This document shows positions 17,756 through 27,104 of a stretch of DNA of 64,000 nucleotides, piece by piece. A program made the position numbers and the translations under genes. The notes beneath the pieces were generated by a model that was not told the DNA's origin, did no database searches, and saw nothing but the letters and a program-made list of their open reading frames with translations. This stretch comes from an uncultured Prolixibacteraceae bacterium (GTDB taxonomy: Bacteria > Bacteroidota > Bacteroidia > Bacteroidales > Prolixibacteraceae): NCBI GenBank assembly GCA_937915865.1, contig CALGIG010000063.1, positions 1 through 64,000 on the forward strand. Reading direction: 5' to 3'. Position 1 is the stretch's first letter, and the number at the start of each line of letters is the position of its first letter.

Positions 17756-20051
17756 CTTTTCGTTCCGCAGTTTGGCGTGTGGCCCTTATTATCCGATGGG
17801 CGACGACATTCGTTTTACATTGCTGAACCCCGGAATGTTTAACTATTCGGATTTTACAGATTTCTATTATTCCTCCGGATTTTATTATTCGTCGAATTAC
17901 GAGCAGGAAGCTGCATTGTTGAGGAATCCGGTGGATCAGGGCGTTGGTCAAAATATAGCTCTTTGGCGGAAACGCTGCAAGAATCAGGTGGATGAGCAGT
18001 CGGTTCATCAGGCGGTTTATGAGTTGGGTGACGAAATTAATGATCCCGAATCGCCCAACGCATTTGTGCGCTATCTGCATAAGCATCGTGATACAGAAGC
18101 TTTATCTTACCTGAACTTCGCTAAAAAGTGCAACCCGTTTAATTCTCTCATCCAGGATCCGTGGGAACGACAGGAATATGCCAATGTTCCGCAGCGAAAA
18201 AAGCTGATCAATGAAGCTGTTAATCGCGCAAAGCTGACCAGAGATGAAGATATACGGCAACGATACGCTTTTTTGGCTGTTAGACTGGCTTTTTACAATA
18301 ACGATAAAGAAACGATGCATTCGGTTTATTCAGCTTATTTTGAGAAACACAGCTCTAAAAATATTATCGACTACTGGAGTCTTTATTTTAGAACATTCAC
18401 CGAATCCGATAGTGTAAAATTTAATTTTAATGCGGCGCAGGTTTTTGCTTTTGCTCCGGATAAACGGATGGCCATTTTTTACCACTACAACAAGCGCATT
18501 CCGGTTGAAAAAACTTTGCAGTTTGCACGAACACCCGATGAGAAGCACTCCGTATGGCTGTTGGATGGATTTCGGAAAACCGGAAAAACACTGGAAATCC
18601 TGAAAAAGCTGTATGCTTTGAAACCCAACGATTCAGGATTAAGTTTTCTGTTGTTGCGGGAAATCAACAAGCTCGAAGATTGGATTTATACGCCCTATTA
18701 CACTAATTTCCGCCCTTCGCTCGAACCCTGGGAATACGAACAAAAGGATTACCCGGCCAGTCGGATTGAAGAAGACCGCAAGTATGCCAGCGATTTGCTG
18801 CGCTTTGTGGAAGCAGCTGATCTCAGGAAAATTGAAAACCCCAACCTGTGGCGATTGGCCAAAGCCTATTTGAGCTACATGACAGGTAATTACGCTTCGT
18901 CACTCAACGAGATAAATTCACTACAAAAACAGACAGCAACCGATTTGAAATTCAGGCGACAACTTGATGCGCTTAAGGCGGTTTGCCTAACCTCGTTGCA
19001 AAAAGAGAACCCTGTTATTCCTGAAGAAGTTAAACCGTTATTAATGAGCGAATTTGCCTCAGGAAACTTTAAGCTGATTTTTGCGGTGGCCCGCGAGCTG
19101 GAATTTAAAGGAAATACAACCGATGCAGCCGCACTATTGTCGAAATTCAGATTGAGGAAGGTCAATTACAGCGATCAGGCTTATTGGAGAAACGGTATTT
19201 ACTGGAAAACAAAACCCCAAAAGCAAACCTTATTTGTTGAATATTACGACGATTATTTCTTTTACCTCGATGTCCAGTATTCTGCCGATCAGGTTAAGCG
19301 GTTGATTGCTGATCTGGAGAATTCAAGGAAATCGGATAAGTTCTCGGCATGGGAATTTGAAGTTTTGCGCAAAGACAAAGACCGTTTGTGCGATTTGCTG
19401 GGAACCAAATACATGCGTAAGAATGATTTAACCCAGGCCCTGAAAAGCTTTGAGCAGGTTGCTGATACGTTGTGGACTTCAAAATATTATCCATACAGCA
19501 CTTATCTCGATGCCAACCCGTTTTTTGCCACCATGTACAGCGAGCATCAGAAAACAACGGGAGACACAATCCGTTACACCAAAGTGGGCATCGTCAGAAC
19601 GTTAATGGATTACCTGGCTAAAGCTGAAAATGGGCAGACCGAAAATCGTGCTTTTTTCTATTTCCAGGTGGCCAATTGTTACCTGAACATGACGCAATAC
19701 GGCAATTCGTGGATGATGAAGCGGTATTACTGGACAGTGAATCGGCAAAGCTCTGATTTTGAAGATAACGACGACTATTACAATTGTACCCTTGCCCGCC
19801 AGTATTACCTGAAGGCAAAAGAACTGAGTATAAATAAACCATTTGCAGCTTTGTGCCTGCGTATGGCTGGCCGGTGCGAAAACCACCGCCTTCGTTCTCA
19901 AATGGACCCGTATGACTCCAATCCGCCTAAAGTTGAAAATGTATATTACAACGACTTGAAGAAAACGTATCCGGCTTATTCCAACGATTTAATGAGCAAC
20001 TGCGAATCGTTTGGCCGTTATTATAAATTCGGAAGTCAGAAAAACAATTGA
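17715..20051 (+). CDS. Large exported protein of unknown function, helical-repeat rich
   Basis: 778 residues from ATG 17715 (a TTG six bases earlier is less likely). Signal peptide MKRSLVFLLILISSFSFRSLA, then a short GPYYPMGDD segment typical of exported proteins. Much of the body is helical with TPR-like pieces (LTQALKSFEQVADTLW, SRKSDKFSAWEFEVL, FAALCLRMAGRCE), rich in Tyr and Lys. No catalytic motif recognised. It overlaps the preceding lipoprotein gene by 41 bases and is followed after three bases by the ABM-domain gene, so it lies in a three-gene unit. Confidence 0.75.
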   Translation: MKRSLVFLLILISSFSFRSLACGPYYPMGDDIRFTLLNPGMFNYSDFTDFYYSSGFYYSSNYEQEAALLRNPVDQGVGQNIALWRKRCKNQVDEQSVHQAVYELGDEINDPESPNAFVRYLHKHRDTEALSYLNFAKKCNPFNSLIQDPWERQEYANVPQRKKLINEAVNRAKLTRDEDIRQRYAFLAVRLAFYNNDKETMHSVYSAYFEKHSSKNIIDYWSLYFRTFTESDSVKFNFNAAQVFAFAPDKRMAIFYHYNKRIPVEKTLQFARTPDEKHSVWLLDGFRKTGKTLEILKKLYALKPNDSGLSFLLLREINKLEDWIYTPYYTNFRPSLEPWEYEQKDYPASRIEEDRKYASDLLRFVEAADLRKIENPNLWRLAKAYLSYMTGNYASSLNEINSLQKQTATDLKFRRQLDALKAVCLTSLQKENPVIPEEVKPLLMSEFASGNFKLIFAVARELEFKGNTTDAAALLSKFRLRKVNYSDQAYWRNGIYWKTKPQKQTLFVEYYDDYFFYLDVQYSADQVKRLIADLENSRKSDKFSAWEFEVLRKDKDRLCDLLGTKYMRKNDLTQALKSFEQVADTLWTSKYYPYSTYLDANPFFATMYSEHQKTTGDTIRYTKVGIVRTLMDYLAKAENGQTENRAFFYFQVANCYLNMTQYGNSWMMKRYYWTVNRQSSDFEDNDDYYNCTLARQYYLKAKELSINKPFAALCLRMAGRCENHRLRSQMDPYDSNPPKVENVYYNDLKKTYPAYSNDLMSNCESFGRYYKFGSQKNN

Positions 20052-20054
20052 TTT

Positions 20055-20369
20055 ATGATTGCACAAACTCCACAACCACCGTATTATGCAGTGATTTTCA
20101 CTTCGGTTAGGACCGAAGGAGACAATGGTTATGCTGAAATGGCCAATCGCATGGTTGATTTGGCCCGTCAGCAGGATGGTTTTCTGGGCGTGGAATCGGC
20201 ACGAGATGAGGTCGGGATCTCTGTGTCGTACTGGCGCGACCTGGAGGCAATAAAAAAGTGGAAGGAAAATACGGAACATACATTTGCTCGGGAAAGGGGA
20301 CGGCAGAATTGGTATAAGTTTTTTAGAGTCAGAATTGCCAGGGTTGACAGTTCTTATGGTATTTTTTGA
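20055..20369 (+). CDS. Antibiotic biosynthesis monooxygenase (ABM)-domain protein
   Basis: 104 residues forming a single ferredoxin-like ABM domain: YAVIFTSVRTE at the first strand, YAEMANRMVDLARQQDGFLGVESARDE, then ISVSYWRDLEAIKKWKEN and a C-terminal strand. Members are small cytosolic dimers; some degrade haem or oxidise quinones, many are uncharacterised. The GFLGVESARDEVGISVSYW pattern resembles the YqjZ/stress-type branch. It is the last gene of the unit starting at 16688. Confidence 0.8.
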   Translation: MIAQTPQPPYYAVIFTSVRTEGDNGYAEMANRMVDLARQQDGFLGVESARDEVGISVSYWRDLEAIKKWKENTEHTFARERGRQNWYKFFRVRIARVDSSYGIF

Positions 20370-20397
20370 GTTTAGTATTATTGTAAAATAAATTAAT

Positions 20398-20405
20398 TAT
20401 ATTTG
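20398..20405 (+). promoter_or_regulatory. Bacteroidetes -7 box candidate
   Basis: TATATTTG matches TAnnTTTG exactly, 25 bases before the ATG of the Kelch-like lipoprotein at 20431; a TTTAG at 20371 is at about the -33 distance. Confidence 0.4.
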
Positions 20406-20430
20406 TCGATACCCTAGTAATCAACAATAC

Positions 20431-22110
20431 ATGCTATTTTTATCTCTCTTGATTAACCGTCGCATCAACATTGGACTTTTTTTGAGTTGTATTTTTATTC
20501 CTCTGTTATTCATTCAATGTAAAAAAGAGACTGTAATTTATCCAAGTCCTTCAATAAAAATAATATCTACTGAAATAAAAGCTCTTACAACTTTTGAAGT
20601 TATTGTTGAAATCGATAGAGGAGAGGGACAGATTCTAAAACATGCTGAATTAGTATTTGAAGATATTACTGTTGAGGCAATGAGCAAAATCATTGAACCG
20701 ATTCAATTAACAGAAGAGAAAGTTAAGCAGTATAAGATCAGTGTCAATACCAATCGATTGAATCATGATTTTTTTGTAGTAGCCAAGCTGGAAACTGATA
20801 AATATTCTTATTCGAGTGAAAGTAAAACGGTTCGTTCATTAAAAAACAACCTAAGAATTGAGTTTGTAAATGTCAAAGATGAGGATTTGTATGTAGATCA
20901 GTTTATTGGATTGAAAGCAAATCCAGGATATGAGTTTATTGTGACTGTTCAATTCACTACAAATTTTAAACCTACAAGCATAAAAGTGATGCTTAATAAT
21001 GGAGTTGCACTTGAGCATACAATTACTTTCAGTAATATTTCACAAGGGTCTGAATATTATTCTACTGAAGGGAATGTGAAAATTCCAGAAAATTTAGCTC
21101 CCGGATTATATGAACTTTCTTTGGTTGTGGATGGTATTTCTTTTAAATGCTCGAAAAAGCTTCAAGTATTGAAAGGCCGATGGAGTTTATTTGATAAAAC
21201 ATACGCGGGAGAGAAAAGAGGTGATTATGCATGGTTTGTGCTGGATGATAAACTTTATTTGGTTGGTGGAGAATTTTATGTTACGATGGTTCAAAGGGCT
21301 CCAGTTCAGGTTTTTGACCTAAAAAACAAAATCTGGAGTTGTGAAAACGATGTTCCGATATATTTCCCTGTTGATGGAAATCTGGGATACGTTAGAATTT
21401 TACCATTTCAGTTGCAATATGGAGGTGATGGCTATATTCTTGTGAGAAATTATCAAAAGATTGATTTGTGGCGGTTTGGCGGTATATCAAAAAGATGGGA
21501 AAAAATCTCAGAGTATCCTGGTGTTGGCGACTATTACATGACCTGTTTTATTGCAGGAGATAAGCTTTTACTCGGTGGTGGTGTCGACTATGCAGAATTT
21601 CCCGTTCACGACATGGTCTGCGTTCAGGATTTTTGGTCCTATAGTTTCACTACACAAAAGTGGGAGCGAAAAAGCAACATGCCTTTTAAGCCCGCGCCTT
21701 ATCTACAAACGGCCTGCGGAGTAAAGAATAAAGGATATGTGTTAGAAATATCACGTGAATTTTGGGAGTATGATTCACTAAGTGACAGGTGGTCAGGTAA
21801 ATGTAAATTTCCAGGAATGTGGCGGTATGCAGGAAATATTGTTTCAGATGGAATGAATTTGTATCTAATTGGCGGAAATTATGATGATTTTTCTGTAATG
21901 GGAAACATAACCCCTCCACTAAGAGATTGTTGGAAATTTGGTCCAGAAGAAAACCTTTGGGAGCAAAAGGCCTTTTTATCAGCGTACACAAGTCATGGAA
22001 TTGCTTTTTTTTATAATAACAAGATAGTGAATGGGTTGGGGTATTATGTTGAGTCAAGATATGATTATATGACTAATAATCAGATACTTTATGAATTAGC
22101 CACAGAATAG
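20431..22110 (+). CDS. Surface lipoprotein with Kelch-like beta-propeller
   Basis: 559 residues. Lipoprotein signal ending LLFIQCKKE. An N-terminal Ig/TIG-like part (about 40-250) is followed by Kelch-type blades: YAWFVLDDKLYLVGGEF, KLLLGGGVDYAEF, WSYSFTTQKWERKSNMP, YVLEISREFWEYDSLSDRWS, LYLIGGNY. These repeated Gly-Gly and W-separated motifs fit a six-blade propeller. Likely binds a ligand on the cell surface; no enzyme residues recognised. Codon use is A/T-rich compared with the hut genes. It is seven bases upstream of a second lipoprotein. Confidence 0.75.
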   Translation: MLFLSLLINRRINIGLFLSCIFIPLLFIQCKKETVIYPSPSIKIISTEIKALTTFEVIVEIDRGEGQILKHAELVFEDITVEAMSKIIEPIQLTEEKVKQYKISVNTNRLNHDFFVVAKLETDKYSYSSESKTVRSLKNNLRIEFVNVKDEDLYVDQFIGLKANPGYEFIVTVQFTTNFKPTSIKVMLNNGVALEHTITFSNISQGSEYYSTEGNVKIPENLAPGLYELSLVVDGISFKCSKKLQVLKGRWSLFDKTYAGEKRGDYAWFVLDDKLYLVGGEFYVTMVQRAPVQVFDLKNKIWSCENDVPIYFPVDGNLGYVRILPFQLQYGGDGYILVRNYQKIDLWRFGGISKRWEKISEYPGVGDYYMTCFIAGDKLLLGGGVDYAEFPVHDMVCVQDFWSYSFTTQKWERKSNMPFKPAPYLQTACGVKNKGYVLEISREFWEYDSLSDRWSGKCKFPGMWRYAGNIVSDGMNLYLIGGNYDDFSVMGNITPPLRDCWKFGPEENLWEQKAFLSAYTSHGIAFFYNNKIVNGLGYYVESRYDYMTNNQILYELATE

Positions 22111-22117
22111 CGCGATT

Positions 22118-23602
22118 ATGAAAATATACAAAGCTTTCTTTTTCTTAATAAGTCTTTTCGTAATGGTACTTGTTTTATTTAGTTGTACGAAAACGACCTA
22201 TATCATCGAAGAACCGCACGAGCAAATAAAAAATAGTTCTCCGGGTACATTTGAAATTGTTGCAACAAATATTACTGATAAGAAAGTTGATTTTCAGTGG
22301 GGAAGTTCCACTGATCCTGATGGAGAACCGTTGACTTACGAAGTTGCTCTAAACGATTCGGTGATTGCTTATGACCTAACGGCCAATAAATATACAATAG
22401 AAAAATTGGTGCCAGGCATCGAATACAAGATAACTGTTACAGCACTAGATAAGCTAAGAAATTCGTCGAAAGCTTCAAAAACGGTAAGGACTTTAAAATC
22501 TTTTCTTCTGGGAACATTTTTTTTCGATTTAGCTTACGAGAAATATTCATTTATAAAAGCTATCAAAACATCTGATTCAGGAGTTTTGGTTTTGGGAATG
22601 GGATCAATTTTTGAACGGACCAAACCAAGTAAGTACTTCTTGTTGAAACTAAAAAGCGATTACTCAATTGAATGGGTAAAAGAATTTGAATGGGGCGCAT
22701 TATCTAGCGAATTACCAATAACCATAAAGGAAATACAAAATGATGGTTTTTTTGTTGTTCAATGGCAAAAGATTACCAAAGTTGATTATCTGGGAAATAG
22801 TAAAGTTTTATACGAGGTCCCAGTTGAGTATAAGGTCAACTATTTAAGAGATATTGAAATTGATTTGAATGGGAATTACATTGTTGTGGGTGAGTCACAT
22901 CGTAATTGGCCAACACCACCAATTTGTATCGAATATTTTTTAGTAAAGCTTAATCAAAATGGAGCCGAGCTATGGCATAGTTATGGAGGAAGTACTATTG
23001 TTAATTATCCAACTGCAATAAAGAGGGTTGCAGGTAATCAATATCTGATTGTGGGACTCGCTGAAAGTACAAAATCAGCCAGCTATGATGAGAATCATGA
23101 TTGGAGAACGAATTTCTGGGTGAAAACTATTGATGAAAACGGAAATGAAATTTCAGAGCAAATTTTTAAGAATATCTATCTCGTAGATGACGTGTTGAAT
23201 GATTGCTTGTTGGAGAGCGACGGCTCATTAACTTTGGCTGGGGCGGCCGCCGGTTCTTTTACCGGGGCATATAATACCAAGGCAAGATTTACCAAAATCA
23301 GTTCACAATCCAATAAAATTATTTGGGATATAGTTCCCGGATTGGAATCGAATGGAATCTTTTGTAGTATCGATTGTATTGATAAGATTCAAAGTGATGG
23401 TGGTTATATTGTCCTTGCATCCGACAATCAGGGAATTTCTATTTCAGAATTTTCCATTTTAGGTAACCTAAACAGGACAAGAAAGCTTCGGGATTATCCT
23501 TCAGGTGTGTTTGTGAAATATAACCCGTTGGGTTACTATGAGTATATTACTAAAGACGGTTTTTTAGTTGTATTCAACAGAGATGGTTATTACGAATATT
23601 GA
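22118..23602 (+). CDS. Surface lipoprotein with Fn3 domain and propeller-like repeats
   Basis: 494 residues. Lipobox in VLFSCTKT. A fibronectin type III-like domain spans about 45-128 (FEIVATNITDKKVDFQWGSS, YKITVTALDKLRNSS). The rest has repeated D/S-G-G or N-G strand units (TSDSGVLVLGMG, QNDGFFVVQW, LNGNYIVVGES, SDGGYIVLAS), like the beta-propeller of delta-60-type repeats. Function unknown. It follows the Kelch-like lipoprotein closely and is also A/T-rich, so the pair may be a laterally acquired surface module. Confidence 0.7.
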   Translation: MKIYKAFFFLISLFVMVLVLFSCTKTTYIIEEPHEQIKNSSPGTFEIVATNITDKKVDFQWGSSTDPDGEPLTYEVALNDSVIAYDLTANKYTIEKLVPGIEYKITVTALDKLRNSSKASKTVRTLKSFLLGTFFFDLAYEKYSFIKAIKTSDSGVLVLGMGSIFERTKPSKYFLLKLKSDYSIEWVKEFEWGALSSELPITIKEIQNDGFFVVQWQKITKVDYLGNSKVLYEVPVEYKVNYLRDIEIDLNGNYIVVGESHRNWPTPPICIEYFLVKLNQNGAELWHSYGGSTIVNYPTAIKRVAGNQYLIVGLAESTKSASYDENHDWRTNFWVKTIDENGNEISEQIFKNIYLVDDVLNDCLLESDGSLTLAGAAAGSFTGAYNTKARFTKISSQSNKIIWDIVPGLESNGIFCSIDCIDKIQSDGGYIVLASDNQGISISEFSILGNLNRTRKLRDYPSGVFVKYNPLGYYEYITKDGFLVVFNRDGYYEY

Positions 23603-23860
23603 AGTTTATACGAGCAGGATGATTTTATGAAGTCAGGTAAAAAGGAAGAAATTACTGGTATAAATCATTTAAAGTGCGAATTGTATTTGTTGAAAAGGAC
23701 TATGGATTTGATATTTAGTCAACCTTTAAGGTATAGTTACCAGCAATGATTTAAATATCCTGGCTTAATTAATTCGTACCTAATTATAAAAACTTATAGT
23801 TTTTGTAAATTCGCCAAAATTTACGTTTGAATTAATGGCAGTAAAATATAAGCCGACTAT

Positions 23861-25591
23861 ATGAATGATCCTTCTTTCTTCCTATGGCTTAAGCATAGCA
23901 TTGTAATCTTCTTTATGACTTTTTTACATGAGGATGCTGCGATCCTTGCAGCAGCGTTCTCAAAAGTTGAACAAGGGATGCCTTGGGTTTACGCATATAT
24001 TAGCATTTATTTAGGTATAATATCAGGTGATATAATTATCTATGGACTTGGTCATTTTGCGCAGAAAAGCGCATGGCTGAGATCGAAAGTTATTGGGCCT
24101 AAGGTCGAGAATGTAAATAAGTGGCTCGAAACTCATTTGGTTCGTGTCTTGTTGCTTTGCCGTATTACGCCAGGTTTACTATTTCCAACATACGTTGCTT
24201 GTGGATGGTTTAAAATACCGTTTAGCCGCTTTGCATTTATAACAATTCTTTCTGGAGTAATCTACTCAACTATAGTACTTACAGCTATTATCCTGTTTGG
24301 CGATTTGGTACTTATTCATTTAAATTACTGGGCATGGATTCTATTGGTTGCTGTTGTTTTGGGTTTTGGTATTCGCAACGCATTTAAGCCACGCTGGAGT
24401 AAAACTACCGAACATTGGATGGGCGAAGTTCCTCCTTCTTTTTTTAAAGTGTTCAAAAAGCAAATGCCAGGAATGAAACACAGATTTAATGGAATGCCTT
24501 CTCTCGAAGGGATTAAGCGGTTTGTTTCAAACGCCGAGAAAATTCCGAATGGCTTGTTTTATATTCCTGTTGGTTTGAGGTGGCTCATACTTTCGGTACG
24601 TTACCGGAGCCTTACATTGCCAACAGTTTCTAATCCTATGATTGAAACAGGAGGCTTCTGGGGAGAATCGAAAAGTGACATTATGCAGCAAGTTGGCGAA
24701 GACCAGCAAGCTTGGCTGGCTGAGTTTGTCTCCTTGCACCGAAATGGAAACGGCCCAAATTCTGATCTGGAAATTGCCTTAACCCTGATGAGTGAAAAAG
24801 GACTTGGTTTCCCAATAGTTGCAAAACCCGATGTGGGCTGGCAGGGGTATGGAGTCAGGTTAGTCGAAGACCAGGAGCATTTATTCCAATATATATCTCG
24901 TTATCCGCAAGGCGAGAAAATGGTTCTTCAGCGTCCGGTACCTTATGATGGCGAAGCTGGTATTTTTTATGTAAGGATGCCTGGAGAAGAACAAGGAAGA
25001 ATTATTTCGGTTACCCTGCGTTATTTCCCCTATGTATATGGTGATGGCGTTTCAACACTCGAAGAACTAATACGGAATAATCCGCGGTCTAAATTACGGG
25101 CTGGTTTTTATTTGGGAGAAAAGTCAGAACACCAGGCATTTGAAAAAGAATACCTGGAAATGGTCCCGTCAGAAGGAGAGCTGGTTCGGCTTTCGTTTAT
25201 TGGGAGTATTCGCGTTGGCGGGCTTTATCGTAATGCCAGTCATCTAATTACTCCTGAATTGACCGAACGTATAAATCAAATTGCTGTCAGTATGCCCGAA
25301 TTTTACTTTGGACGTTTTGATGTAAGGTTCGAATCAACCGAATTACTGAAGGAAGGTAAAGGATTTTCTATTATAGAAATTAACGGGGCTGGTTCCGAAG
25401 CCATTAATGCCTGGGACCCTGAAGTTCCTGTAATTAAGCTTTATAAAGAACTATTTAAAACACAAAGCTTACTTTTTAAAGTCGCCGATCTCAACCGTTC
25501 CCGTGGGCATAAACCCATGTCGGTGAAAGATTTTTTGAAAGCTGCCCGGCGGCAGAACAAACTGATTGACAGCTATCCTCCCGCCGGGTAA
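23861..25591 (+). CDS. DedA (VTT-domain) membrane protein fused to ATP-grasp ligase domain
   Basis: 576 residues. The first about 175 residues are a DedA-type membrane domain: HEDAAIL (21-30 region), a G-D membrane motif (GIISGDIIIYGLGHF) and RITPGLLFPTYVACG (about 101-115). After a linker, about 270-545 is an ATP-grasp fold: FPIVAKPDVGWQGYGVRL (Lys322 for ATP), GRFDVRFES and IIEINGAGSEAINAWDP (metal ligands). ATP-grasp enzymes join a carboxylate to an amine or thiol; DedA proteins act in lipid transport or membrane homeostasis. The fusion suggests modification of a lipid-linked carboxylate at the membrane, which is inference. The stop is seven bases from the convergent next gene. Confidence 0.85.
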   Translation: MNDPSFFLWLKHSIVIFFMTFLHEDAAILAAAFSKVEQGMPWVYAYISIYLGIISGDIIIYGLGHFAQKSAWLRSKVIGPKVENVNKWLETHLVRVLLLCRITPGLLFPTYVACGWFKIPFSRFAFITILSGVIYSTIVLTAIILFGDLVLIHLNYWAWILLVAVVLGFGIRNAFKPRWSKTTEHWMGEVPPSFFKVFKKQMPGMKHRFNGMPSLEGIKRFVSNAEKIPNGLFYIPVGLRWLILSVRYRSLTLPTVSNPMIETGGFWGESKSDIMQQVGEDQQAWLAEFVSLHRNGNGPNSDLEIALTLMSEKGLGFPIVAKPDVGWQGYGVRLVEDQEHLFQYISRYPQGEKMVLQRPVPYDGEAGIFYVRMPGEEQGRIISVTLRYFPYVYGDGVSTLEELIRNNPRSKLRAGFYLGEKSEHQAFEKEYLEMVPSEGELVRLSFIGSIRVGGLYRNASHLITPELTERINQIAVSMPEFYFGRFDVRFESTELLKEGKGFSIIEINGAGSEAINAWDPEVPVIKLYKELFKTQSLLFKVADLNRSRGHKPMSVKDFLKAARRQNKLIDSYPPAG

Positions 25592-25598
25592 AGGTTTG

Positions 25599-26951
25599 TT
25601 AAAGTTGTACACCAACAGTTAAGCCAATCCATGCCTGCTGTTTCGTGCAATGTCCGCTATGTGTATAAAGACTATATGGGGCAAAGCAACTTGAAAAAGG
25701 GTGGTCGTTCTCTTTTGTTTTCGATAATATTAGGTTACAAGTTGGACTAACAAAAAGCCGAAGCTGGCTGTTTAATTTCTTCGAAAAAATAACGCGCAAC
25801 TGTTCCATTTCATTTTGCCCGTCAGTCCAGGCTTCTCCTTCATTTACATGGTAGCTGATGAGTTCTAACTGCGACTTAAAATTTTCATTATTAAATATTT
25901 GTGTTCCAAGCCCGTATCCTGTTCCCCAGCAGTAACGCGGACCAAAAACTTTGGCTCCAATTGTGAAAATATTATAAAATTTTTCAACACCTATTTTGTA
26001 TGTTGCCTGTGTATTCCATCCTTCGCTTACCGAAAACTCCATTTCGTGGAACCCATTTTTCTTCACAATACTTAAAAATCCGATCGGGATACCCGATTTG
26101 ATGGTGTCGGATATATTTAATATTCCAATTTGACATCCGGTTACAATTTTGGCAATGTTCAGTCCAGCTGATATTTGGGTACCATTAAGGTTCTTCGTCA
26201 TGTTAAGGCATCCTGCAATCTGGGCTCCGGTCATATTTTCATGGGTAATGTTTACGGCTCCTGCAACCTGGCTTCCTTCTGCTTCTTTCCCGGCAAAATT
26301 AAGAACCCCGGCTACCTGCAGGTTTTGCATCTTTTCTTTCGAATAATTAATGGCGCCAGCTATTTGAATTCCATAGACATTTCCTTTTGTTATGTTTGCA
26401 ACACCTGCCATTTGGGTCACTTTACCATCTCCTTTTACCACATTCGAAAAACCGGCAGCCTGAATGCCTTCAGCGTCCTGGCAATAATTACCGAATCCCG
26501 CCAATTGAAGGGCAAAGGATTTTCCCCGTGTGAAATTGAAAAAACCGGCAGCCAATACCCCATCGGCTTGACTATAATTGTAATTGGCAAAACCGGCAAA
26601 TTGAAACCCGTTTGATATGCCTTTGTTGAAATTTGCGAAACTGCCGAATTGAAATCCGGCAAATTCGCCACCAACGAAATTTCCAAATCCTGCAATTTGT
26701 ATCCCATGAGCAAAATCGCGATCGCTGTTCGAAAAAGCGCTGATTTCAACTCCGCTCAATCCGGCTGAATATCCAGCCAGTAAATTGATTGATGCCTGGT
26801 TTACACAATTACCGGCATGTTTGCCGTTTGTACTTAATGGTGGGAAAATTCCGATTGCAAATGGTACTTTTTCAAAATTTCCGTATTGTTGTGCGATAGA
26901 CTGTACTGTTAATAGAAAGCATATCACTGTAAAAAAGAAAGTTTTCTTCAT
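25599..26951 (-). CDS. Exported repeat protein (about 20-residue AGF/N repeats)
   Basis: 450 residues with a signal peptide (SIAQQ at about 22). Residues about 50-300 consist of some fourteen imperfect repeats of the pattern G-x-Q-x-A-G-F-x-N-x(5-8)-G, for example GFQFAGFANYNYSQADG and GIQAAGFSNVVKGDG. This periodicity predicts a beta-solenoid or extended surface structure and resembles the LA_2272-type surface repeat family. The C-terminal 150 residues look like beta strands of an outer-membrane or adhesive domain. The role is unknown. Convergent with the DedA fusion gene. Confidence 0.7.
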   Translation of the reverse strand: MKKTFFFTVICFLLTVQSIAQQYGNFEKVPFAIGIFPPLSTNGKHAGNCVNQASINLLAGYSAGLSGVEISAFSNSDRDFAHGIQIAGFGNFVGGEFAGFQFGSFANFNKGISNGFQFAGFANYNYSQADGVLAAGFFNFTRGKSFALQLAGFGNYCQDAEGIQAAGFSNVVKGDGKVTQMAGVANITKGNVYGIQIAGAINYSKEKMQNLQVAGVLNFAGKEAEGSQVAGAVNITHENMTGAQIAGCLNMTKNLNGTQISAGLNIAKIVTGCQIGILNISDTIKSGIPIGFLSIVKKNGFHEMEFSVSEGWNTQATYKIGVEKFYNIFTIGAKVFGPRYCWGTGYGLGTQIFNNENFKSQLELISYHVNEGEAWTDGQNEMEQLRVIFSKKLNSQLRLFVSPTCNLILSKTKENDHPFSSCFAPYSLYTHSGHCTKQQAWIGLTVGVQL

Positions 26952-27010
26952 GGTGTTTTGTTCTGTTTTTGATTCTTATCAATGTTTAGAATCAATGACA
27001 ACATGTAAAC

Positions 27011-27040
27011 AGAAAGGTTGCAAGAAAAAATAACCTTTCT
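27011..27040 (-). terminator. Possible weak terminator after DUF169 gene
   Basis: A nine-base-pair stem AGAAAGGTT / AACCTTTCT with an A/T-rich 12-base loop lies between two - strand genes. It lacks a good T-run. Confidence 0.3.
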
Positions 27041-27104
27041 TCTGAAATAATTGATCAACAGAAAAGATTAGCCTTTTCGCATTGGTGGTTTAGCCTATCC
27101 TGCG

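Noticed and set aside
26175..26615. 146-codon + frame opposite the repeat protein
   Set aside because: It arises from the repeated DNA of the opposite strand; its repeats mirror those of the real gene.
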